Source of the DNA: Campylobacter concisus
Lineage (GTDB): Bacteria; Campylobacterota; Campylobacteria; Campylobacterales; Campylobacteraceae
Direction: 5' to 3'
Assembly (NCBI RefSeq): GCF_003048675.2
Contig: NZ_CP060707.1
Span: 1,364,001 to 1,428,000, forward strand
DNA length: 64,000 nt
The notes below the pieces were generated by a model. The model saw only the letters and a list, made by a program, of their open reading frames with translations. It was not told where the DNA came from and searched no databases. A program made the position numbers and the translations under genes. Positions 14,909 to 23,800 of the stretch are shown piece after piece. Position 1 is the stretch's first letter. Every line of letters begins with the position of its first letter.

Positions 14909-17900
14909 TTAAAATTTATACTCGATCTTTAAACCACCACTTATGCCGTAGTTTTTATCATTATCAAGCATGCCACTTAGCTGAGAAGAGAGAACCAAAT
15001 TTTCGCTAAGCTTGGTATCTGAGTTTAAAGTAAGCTTGTAGCTTAGCTTATTGTTATCAAGTTTGTAATCAACATACTCATTTGAATTATTAAGTGAAAC
15101 ATAAGACTTATCTTCTGAGTTATATACACTTTGTTTTACTAAAAATTGCACGCTAAATGCGTTTTTATCGCTGTTTAAAGCATATTCTACTCCTGCTGCC
15201 ACAGCCACATTAAAGTCATTGGTGCTCTTTTGATCATATCGGTCATTTTTAAATCCATCAGTGCCGTTAGCGCCAAGCTCTAGCGCAAGTAGAGGCTTTA
15301 TGCTTTGCTCAAACTCGCCACTTTTAGAGAGTGAAATTTTATATTTATAGTAGTTGCTTGAGAGGATGCCTCTGCCTTTTATACTAGCTTTTTGCGCCTC
15401 ATCTAGGCTGCGTTTTGAGCTTATAAAGGCAAAATTTAGATTGCTTTGTATCTCATGAGGTCCCCTTTCAAAAAGCCCATACGCACCAAAACTATAAATT
15501 TTAGCATCGTCTTTTAATATATCTGAGCTAAATTTAGCCTTGCTTACTCCAGCGCTTACACCTAAGATAAACTCGTCATAACCTCTGTCATAGCCGATAT
15601 TTGTACCATAAAATTTAAGGTCGCCATCGCTTATTTTATCTTTAAAATAAGCACCATTTACATTTGCCCAGAAGTTGTTTCTCTCCCTGCTAGCTTCTGC
15701 TGCTTCGTAAGCCATCTTCGCACTTGGCATGATGTCGCTTTCAAGTCCAGCTAGCTTAAACTGCGAGATATCAGCCTTTGCCCTTAGCTGCGTGACCTGA
15801 AATAACCTAGAGTTCATCAGCTCATTGCTGTTTTGCAAAGCTTTTATGCTCACTTTAAGAGCTGAAGTAGAAATTTCTTTCATCTCTTTATCTGCTTTTT
15901 GCACCAGTTTTCTTAGCGCCTCGTCGTCACCGCTCGAGATTGCTTGCACAAATTCAGGCGTGCCTTTTAGCATGCTTAGGATTTTATTTTCTCTTTGGCT
16001 AAATTTAGAAACCCTCTCTTGTACTATATTTGGCGAAACGGATGGATTTTCTCCCTTTTTGTCACTTAGCTTCATCACTATATTGCCACCATTTATGGCA
16101 TAGGTCATAAACAAATCCCCGAATTTTTGCTCGTTGTTAAAGATAGCGCCCTCATTTATGATGCTTTGTGCGCTTACTAAAGTATATGTTTTATCAAGCG
16201 CCATGCCGCCTTTAAGTGCTGCAGTAAAATCAACATCAAATTTCATCCCAGCGCCAAGGGTTAAGACCTTTTTAAAGTCAAGTACTGGCTCATTTTCACT
16301 GCCAAAGCTCTTTATCTTTAGGCTCTTTTTTACGACACTATCAGGCTCAAAGCCAAGCTTTTGCGCGCCACTAACCTCTAAATTTTCTACCTCAAATTTA
16401 CCATCGCCTAAGAGCACATCTTTAGCTAAAGGCGTATCTTTGCCGTTTATAACTAGCTCTTTTAGCTTAGTTGTACCGCCTCCTACTTTTAGCAGACTAT
16501 CGCTATCCATGACGATTTTATTGTCAAATTTAACGTCTTTAACGAGTAATTTTCTGCTCTCAATATCCTGGCGATACTTTAAACCATCATCATAGGTGTT
16601 TGAGCCATCAAATTTATCTATATAGTGAGTTAGCTCGCCACTTAAATTTATGACCGAGTTTTTAGCTGTGATGTCGCCATTTAGCTTAGCATCTTTACCT
16701 ATGGTAAGCTCTGTTGATTTAAGCTTTACGCCATCTTTTGCACTAAATTTTCTCTCGTCCCAATCAGGCTGAGAGAGTGTGGATGGGCGAGTTAGATCCA
16801 TATAGGCTGGCTCGCTTAGACCAGTTGCGGCTATCTTGCTCTTTGCTAGGGGAGTTAAAACGCTAGCATCGCCAATGGCGTGCGTCTTTGGATGACCTTG
16901 GAGCGTAACCTTGGCATCTTCTAGGCTCAAAGCACCATCAATGTCAAATCCCACGTCAAAAACAAGCTCCTTGCCCTGCCCGCTATGTTTTAGCTCTATA
17001 TTTTTATCAATGCTTGCGTGAAATATCGTATCTTTGCCACTTTCGCCGTTTATAGTAAGCGTCGCCCTTTGTGAGTTTTCATTTGTTATCTTCGCATCGC
17101 TTGAGTTAGCTGATATATTGTTAAAAGTCTGATCAAAGCCATTTAGATCAAGTGCTCCGCCACCATTGCCAAAGAAAATTTTATCATTTAAATTTTCATT
17201 CACGCCAAGCCTTAAGAGCCCTCTGCCACTTGTTAGATAAATTTTATCAAAGGCGTTTAAAGCCCTTAGCTCAACCACGCCATCGCCTAGCCTTAGTGGT
17301 TTGTTGCCACTTGAGCTTACTATCAAGCTGCCTTTGCCTAGCTTATGCACGCTTGTGTCTGAAGTGACGTTTAAATTTAAACTAGCGCCCCGAGCTATGT
17401 CAAAACCTGCAAATTTCGCTATCTTGCTACCATTTGTGCTATTTAGAGTAAAGTCGCCACTATTTACGACGATACCGCCATGTCCTAAGTCTAGGTTAGT
17501 GCTTAGCGTGATATTTGAGCCATTTGCGCTACTAAATATATTATCTTTATTTTGCACTAGCGCGTTACCTAGGACATTTACGCCACTTACTAAATTTTCA
17601 TACCCTTTTTTATAGTCGTTAAAATCTCTTGCAGTAACGATAGAAGCGTAGTTTTTATTATCCTCAACTCCGGTTAAAACGCCTACTAAGACCCATTTTT
17701 GAGCTACCGTGTCATAGACAAAAAACCCAGAGCCGCTATCTCCTGGCAAAAGTCTATTTCTAAAGCCTCTGTTTGAAGTCATAAATAGATAGACCCCGGG
17801 CTTACTTACACTTGAGTAATGGCTCTTATAAACTGCCGAGTACGCTACTCCAATCTCATTTACGCTTGCGCCAAGTGCGTTATTTACTATATTTTGGTGC

Positions 17901-18550
17901 TCAAACTCAGTAGCGCTCATCACCTCAGCAAAGCCATCTGAATCGCTTTTTGGCTTTTCAAGGGCAAGTGAGCCTGTGCCAGCCTCGTATGCAAGGATGT
18001 TCTCGCCGCTAGCTCCGCCGCTATTTTTTATATCTCTAAAACGATCTTCTATCTTGTTTGCATTAGCCTCATCTTTTGTTTGATCTTGGCTAGAGATCTC
18101 CAAATTTGGCACATCCAAAGGATCGATCTGCCCTTCGACTATGTATTTTGAAGTGCGAAGATACGTTGTGTCTGCGCCATAAAGTTTTTGTGTAGAATTT
18201 GTCGCGTATTCATAAAGCGTATTGCCAAACCAGCCTCTGTTTTCATTAAAATTTGTAGCAGCTGAGGCAAGAAGTGTGTGATTTGCCGTCACCACAAAAT
18301 TTCGCCCAAGCGCAGTAAAGTTGCCTTTATTATTTCTTGCGTTGTTGTTTGGGATCTTATTAAACGTAAATTTAGCGCCGTTTCTTTGGGCAAATTCTAG
18401 TGGAGCGTCTGTGGCTTTAAAGATGCCTTTGTTTTGCGCAAGATCAAGGTAATCTCTATAAAAATTTGTCCCTATATCCATGACCTGAGCATCTAAGCAG
18501 CTACATAAAATGCTTGATAAAACAAGAGAAATACTAAGATTATTTTTCAA
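14909..18550 (-). CDS. Serine-protease autotransporter (S6/IgA-protease type)
   Basis: The 1213-residue protein starts at a TTG (18550) with GGAGG 7 bases upstream and has a signal peptide. The protease domain shows His91 in VVTANHT and the catalytic serine in GDSGSGF near residue 272. A long parallel beta-helix-like passenger follows (residues ~340-800), with the sort of leucine/asparagine repeats (VVNSGDFTLNS, LDLNGFDQTFNN) found in autotransporters. The last ~280 residues form a beta-barrel that ends KIEYKF with the terminal Phe needed for outer-membrane insertion. The protein is secreted through its own barrel and likely cuts host or surface proteins; the substrate cannot be told. Transcribed alone, divergent from the adhesin genes. 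Confidence 0.88.
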   Translation of the reverse strand: MKNNLSISLVLSSILCSCLDAQVMDIGTNFYRDYLDLAQNKGIFKATDAPLEFAQRNGAKFTFNKIPNNNARNNKGNFTALGRNFVVTANHTLLASAATNFNENRGWFGNTLYEYATNSTQKLYGADTTYLRTSKYIVEGQIDPLDVPNLEISSQDQTKDEANANKIEDRFRDIKNSGGASGENILAYEAGTGSLALEKPKSDSDGFAEVMSATEFEHQNIVNNALGASVNEIGVAYSAVYKSHYSSVSKPGVYLFMTSNRGFRNRLLPGDSGSGFFVYDTVAQKWVLVGVLTGVEDNKNYASIVTARDFNDYKKGYENLVSGVNVLGNALVQNKDNIFSSANGSNITLSTNLDLGHGGIVVNSGDFTLNSTNGSKIAKFAGFDIARGASLNLNVTSDTSVHKLGKGSLIVSSSGNKPLRLGDGVVELRALNAFDKIYLTSGRGLLRLGVNENLNDKIFFGNGGGALDLNGFDQTFNNISANSSDAKITNENSQRATLTINGESGKDTIFHASIDKNIELKHSGQGKELVFDVGFDIDGALSLEDAKVTLQGHPKTHAIGDASVLTPLAKSKIAATGLSEPAYMDLTRPSTLSQPDWDERKFSAKDGVKLKSTELTIGKDAKLNGDITAKNSVINLSGELTHYIDKFDGSNTYDDGLKYRQDIESRKLLVKDVKFDNKIVMDSDSLLKVGGGTTKLKELVINGKDTPLAKDVLLGDGKFEVENLEVSGAQKLGFEPDSVVKKSLKIKSFGSENEPVLDFKKVLTLGAGMKFDVDFTAALKGGMALDKTYTLVSAQSIINEGAIFNNEQKFGDLFMTYAINGGNIVMKLSDKKGENPSVSPNIVQERVSKFSQRENKILSMLKGTPEFVQAISSGDDEALRKLVQKADKEMKEISTSALKVSIKALQNSNELMNSRLFQVTQLRAKADISQFKLAGLESDIMPSAKMAYEAAEASRERNNFWANVNGAYFKDKISDGDLKFYGTNIGYDRGYDEFILGVSAGVSKAKFSSDILKDDAKIYSFGAYGLFERGPHEIQSNLNFAFISSKRSLDEAQKASIKGRGILSSNYYKYKISLSKSGEFEQSIKPLLALELGANGTDGFKNDRYDQKSTNDFNVAVAAGVEYALNSDKNAFSVQFLVKQSVYNSEDKSYVSLNNSNEYVDYKLDNNKLSYKLTLNSDTKLSENLVLSSQLSGMLDNDKNYGISGGLKIEYKF

Positions 18551-18847
18551 GATAAACCTCCATTTTTAAGATAAATTCCATTTAAATCGCAAAAGGCATT
18601 ATATACCTTTTTAAACCTTTTGATGATTAAAATCTTAATTATTTTTTAAACGATAAATTTACTTTAGCAAATTTATCCCTGCGCTTTTTAAACATGTTTT
18701 ATACTTTCATAAATTTATAGATATTACTTTGACGTAAAACAATGATAATACCTAGCATCTTTCACTACAATCTCCACAAAATAAGAATTTAGCTATACAT
18801 ATTTTATAAATTTATCCGATATGGCTTAGACTAAAACAAGGAAAGAT
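18551..18847. promoter_or_regulatory. Divergent regulatory region of autotransporter and adhesin genes
   Basis: 297 bases separate the two start codons. An inverted repeat GATAAATTT (18652-18660) / AAATTTATC (18669-18677) lies in the left half and AATGATAATAC, a possible -10 region for the plus-strand gene, near 18740. The ribosome site AAGGAAAG precedes 18848. The repeat could be an operator shared by both genes, which is inference. Confidence 0.4.
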
Positions 18848-20731
18848 ATGAAAGAAAAAAAGCTAATCATAAAAGACATTCAGGGTGAAATTTACGTCAT
18901 AAGCCAAGATGGAAGCATAAAAATGCTAAAAGATGGCGATGAAATTTACGCTGGTGAGAAAATTTTTACTAAAAATTTAGATGCCAAGATCACTTTAGAA
19001 GATGGCGAGCAGGTAAATTTAAGCGCTCATCAAAGCATAAATTTAGATGAAATTTTAAAAATCTCAGCAAAAGAAGCAGATGAGCAAAGCGATCACTCTA
19101 ACGGCTTTGGCGCAAGCGAGGGCATATCTTTAAGTGCGGCGAGCTTTGTCACAAGCGGACATAGCGCAAATATCCATCAAATTTACAACCAACACAGATC
19201 TTTAGAGCCAAACGTAAGTAGCGCCCAGCCAAGTGAGCTAAAAAGCGCCTCAGGTGCCTCTAGCACGCTGGTAGAAAAAAGCGGTGGCGTTGCAGAACCA
19301 AAAGAAGAGCCATTTATAGATACCATAAATGTGTTAAAGGTCACAAACAGAGGACTAGACGCAGATATATGGCTTTATGACTCAGCTAGAAATGGCGGGC
19401 GAGGGCTTGATTATTATGATATAGAGCATAATAGCAAAAGCATACTAAAAGAGTGGAGTGCAAGCCATCACGTAAGTGCGACAAGTACTTTTAATGACCT
19501 ATATTACTATAGTGGGCAACAGGCTGATCCTGGATATTTCGACACATCAGATTCAGCTAAAGCTAGCAGACTACGCGACCGTACTCCGACAGCTATGGAG
19601 CTCGCTAGGATAGGCAGAGCTTCAAATGCAGACTATGCCAATGATAGACTAAGCGAAAATATGACCAGCCCCTTCAAGCCACACAATTTAAACGGACACT
19701 ATAAACTATATGATTCCAAGATAACAGCAGATGGAGTAATGGTCAGCATGGATGGCTGGATATTTATAAAAAATCGTAGTGATATTAACAATTTTTATTA
19801 TGATGCAAAGCCTGAAAGGCAAAGTATTAAGTTTGAATTTGATGGTAGAGAAATTTCATGGCAGCCATTTGGATCGGCAAGTAAAAATGGCGGCAGAGAT
19901 GAAGGCAATGCCTCACAAGGCGTAAGCACAAGTAGCCTAAATTTAACAGAAGACTACGGCTTTTATAAAGTACGTATAGAAGTATCTGATGATAGATATA
20001 GTTATAATTTTACAGCATTCTCTGGCATCAGCCCTACTAATAAAATTATTTCAGATGACCCTAACATAAAACTAGTCAGCAACGCCTATATGGAGGCTCT
20101 TGCTCAAAAAGGCCTTGTAACAAAAGAGAGCGATACATTCTATAAGGCAAAAGAAATAAATGGTGTGAAATTTGGCGATAATGCAAGCGACTTTGATAAG
20201 CCATTTGACCTAAAATTTGAAGGCACTAAAGACGTTGGCAGCAACGATGATGACAAATTTATCTTTAACTCACACGATATCGACGCAAAAGGTGGTAAAG
20301 ACACGCTACTTTTTACCCAAAACGTGGATCTAACAAAGATAGAGGAGCTAGATAAGCGCCTTGAGAGCTTTGAGCGCATCGAGCTTGACGGCACAAAGGC
20401 AGTAAAGCTAAAGCTAAACGGGCAAAACATAAGCGACATGATAGACTCCAACCCTACCAAAGGGCCTGATGGCTTAGAGAGCCTAAACACCATCCTTAAA
20501 ATTTCAGGCGATAGTGACGACGTGGTGCAGCTAGTTGGAAATTTCGTAAAGGCCACAAATGGCGAAGTAGCCGCCCTAAATGCAAAAAATAGCGTCATCG
20601 GAGCTGATGATAACAAGCTTGCAGTAGAGCCAAGTGGCGAAGCGGTCAATCAAGTCTATAGAGGCGAAAACAACGCTGGGCAGACATTTTTTGTCGAGAT
20701 AGATAAAAACGTGCATGTCGAGGTGATGTAG
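18848..20731 (+). CDS. LapA-like retention-module protein with PA14-like domain, type I secretion type
   Basis: The 627-residue protein begins with a module of repeated short strands (IYVISQDGSIKMLKDGDEIY) like the N-terminal retention module that holds LapA-type adhesins in the outer membrane. The middle (residues ~160-430) resembles a PA14-like sugar-binding fold (SMDGWIFIKN, YGFYKVRIEVSDD). The end (~455-627) has FNSHDIDAKGGKDTLLF and LKISGDSDDVVQL, the form of C-terminal domains of type I secreted giant proteins. No cleavable signal peptide. It is a shorter paralogue of the next gene, sharing all three parts but lacking the Ig-like repeats. No transporter is near. Surface-protein role is probable. 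Confidence 0.72.
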   Translation: MKEKKLIIKDIQGEIYVISQDGSIKMLKDGDEIYAGEKIFTKNLDAKITLEDGEQVNLSAHQSINLDEILKISAKEADEQSDHSNGFGASEGISLSAASFVTSGHSANIHQIYNQHRSLEPNVSSAQPSELKSASGASSTLVEKSGGVAEPKEEPFIDTINVLKVTNRGLDADIWLYDSARNGGRGLDYYDIEHNSKSILKEWSASHHVSATSTFNDLYYYSGQQADPGYFDTSDSAKASRLRDRTPTAMELARIGRASNADYANDRLSENMTSPFKPHNLNGHYKLYDSKITADGVMVSMDGWIFIKNRSDINNFYYDAKPERQSIKFEFDGREISWQPFGSASKNGGRDEGNASQGVSTSSLNLTEDYGFYKVRIEVSDDRYSYNFTAFSGISPTNKIISDDPNIKLVSNAYMEALAQKGLVTKESDTFYKAKEINGVKFGDNASDFDKPFDLKFEGTKDVGSNDDDKFIFNSHDIDAKGGKDTLLFTQNVDLTKIEELDKRLESFERIELDGTKAVKLKLNGQNISDMIDSNPTKGPDGLESLNTILKISGDSDDVVQLVGNFVKATNGEVAALNAKNSVIGADDNKLAVEPSGEAVNQVYRGENNAGQTFFVEIDKNVHVEVM

Positions 20732-20836
20732 TAAATTTACAAGAGCTAAAGACCTCATCCCAAAAAGCCACAAAACTATATAAATTTTAAGAGATTTTCC
20801 GATATTACAATACACACATTTTACAGGGATGAAGAA

Positions 20837-23800
20837 ATGCCAAATTTTGACGCCATAAGGATCGGCGTTATCAAAAAGATCAAGGGTGAAGCCATCGCCA
20901 TAAGCAGGGACGGCACTATGAGGGTGCTACACAAAGGCGATGAAATTTACCTTGGTGATGATATAAAAACGAGCGAAAACTCGAACCTTACCATTGCTTT
21001 TGATGACGGTGAAAAGGCTTATGTCGGCTTTAGCTCGGTATTTCACACTATAAATGTCTTTGCTGAGCACAAAGGCGAGCTAGTCATCCCAAAAAACGCA
21101 AACATCCTTGAAAACCATAAAGAACACGCAAATGACGATGATCAAATCTCCCATCAAGAGCTATCTCCTCACGGCTCATCATCGCAATACTCTGCTTCAG
21201 TGGGCAGTGGTGGCATCAAATTTGAACTAGGTGGCCACTACTCAAATATCTATGACTTCTACACTGGTTTGCGCGCTCTTGAAGCTAGGCATGACGAGGT
21301 CAAATGGCCAGTTGGCGAGGCAAAAATCGGCGGGGTCTCATACGCTGGATTTGGCGCCGAAAACCTAAATTTTACACCACCAGAGCCAAACATCGTGCTA
21401 AATTTTAACCTTACAAGCGACACTGGCGAGAAAAAGGGCTTTTTAGGAGGAGCGCAGCTAAACTCACTACCAAAAACTCCTGATGGCAAGAAAATCATCA
21501 CAAGCATAGGCGTTGATATCCCAGACGTTGCTAAAAATGGTGACATCATCACGATAAAGACAAACATGAAAGGTGGTGGCAAAACTAGCAACTACAAAGT
21601 GAATACGATAACAAACGAGCTAATCCCAGTTGATAGCACCGGCATGCCCACTGGAGCGCCTCCTATACCTATCGTAAATGGCAAAGCAGAGATCACTGGG
21701 GTTGAAATTTTAAACCATGGCAAAACGACCGTGACAAGCTCATACACCACTGGAGGCAGAACATTTACCGCGCCGCCAACTGCCTATGAGCTAAACGACA
21801 CGCCAGCCATCTCAAAAGTGACAGCCACGCTTGATCTTGATAAAAATGGCGACGGCGTGATAGATGCGACCGAGCTAGGATATGGCAGCGGCACGCAAAC
21901 TAGCGGTATGAAATTTGTAGTGCCTGACGAGCTTAGCACTGGAGATAAGATCACGTTTAAGCTAAATGAACCGGGCAAACCACCAACCCAGAAGAAATTT
22001 ACGCTAGATAAAGAAAATGGCACAGCAACTGACGAGGACGGCAATACCTATACATTTACTACCGATGAAAATGGCGCGGTTAGCTTTAGCGTGCCAAATA
22101 TCGCAAACATCACGGCAGGAAGCAGCATAGAAACTGGCGTAGTTGATAAATTTGGCAACGTCTCAGCCACAAGCACTACACCAAGCAGCAATGTAAGTGA
22201 CACCGTCAAAGTGACGCTAACAGCTGATAAAAACGGCGATGGGCTAATAAGTAGCAACGAGATAGGAGACGGCACTTCAAAGGTTGAGATAAATTTACCT
22301 CGCACTATAAAGCCAAAAGAGAGCGTCTCTATAAACATAGGTGGCTCGCCAAAAGAATTTGTAGTAAGCGACGATGGCACAAGCGTCTATGATAAAAATA
22401 ACCCAAGCGTAGTAGTGCCAATAGTTAATGGTAAATTTGAAGTGCCAGGCGTAAGCGTGCCAGTGACACCTGGCTCAAGTGTATCTATAAGCACAACGGT
22501 TAATGACGAGCATGGCACGCCAAAACCAAATGGCACAAGTAGCCAAACCACCCCAAGCGTCGTAGTAGCTCCTCCTGTAAAATCAGCCAAGATAAGCTTT
22601 GATAGTGACCTAGGACATAACAATAGAACACCAGATGGCAGGATAGATACCTCAGAAAACAGATACAATGACGGTGACCCAACAAAAACCAAGGCCTCTA
22701 TAAAAATCCCAAGCGTGATAAAAGAAGGCGATAAGATAGCCATCGATGTCACCAACCCAGACGGCAGCAAAACGCACAAAATTTACACATATACTAACGG
22801 CAAGATAATCGCCCCTGATCACAATGAAGTGCCGCTAAATGATGGTAAATTTAAGATCACAGTGCCAATAGAGCATGGCAAAACCACAAGTATAACGACG
22901 ACTATGATGGATAAGGCTGGCAACAAAGGCGAGAGCGACACAAATGAGATAAAATTTAGTGACAGCCCAGTGGCGAAATTTGTCAAAGACGCTGACGGAG
23001 ATGGGCTCATAGATGACACCACTGGAGCCATAACGACCTCTGATGTAAAGGTCTATCTCCCAAGTAGCGCAGTGCCAAAAGATGAGCTAAAGATAAGCAT
23101 CCTAAACCCGCTTACCAACAAACAATCAACCGTAAGCTACATCCTAGACGATGATGGCGTGCATATGATAAACAAAAAAGACCCAAGCGATATAAAAGTG
23201 ATAAGTGATGGAGCTATCACCATACCAGATGTGATAGTAAGTAGCAAGCGTCCGACCTTAGTCGATGCAACCCTTATAAAAGATGATGGAAGTGCAATCT
23301 CTGGCACTTCAAGTGGCAGGCTATTTGCCTTTGGCGTGCTGGACTACATAGACGATGTAAAGCTTGTTACAAAGATAGATAATGCTGATATCCACTCCGC
23401 AAAATACCTAAACGAAGAGGACTACGAGCATATCATCTCGACAAGCCAGTATGAGTCAAATCTGGCCCAAAAGATAAACTACAACATCGCTCTTACAAAT
23501 GACGAACAGCCATACATTAAATTTGGTATAAATAAGCCTGACACCACAAGTGACGGCAAAGGCTACGTGCTAATCGAGATAAAAGACGAAAACGCAAATG
23601 TAAGTGATAGCTTTATAGCCAAGATCGAGAACAACACCGTCATAGCAGACTTTGAAAAAGCTGGCAAGAAGCTAGATAGAACGCACCATATCATAGACGC
23701 CACCTACGTGGGGACTGACGGCGTGCCTCAAAGAGATGATAACCTAACTATCACAGTCGATCTTGACTCAAAGCCTGACAAGCTAATAGAATCTGACTTT

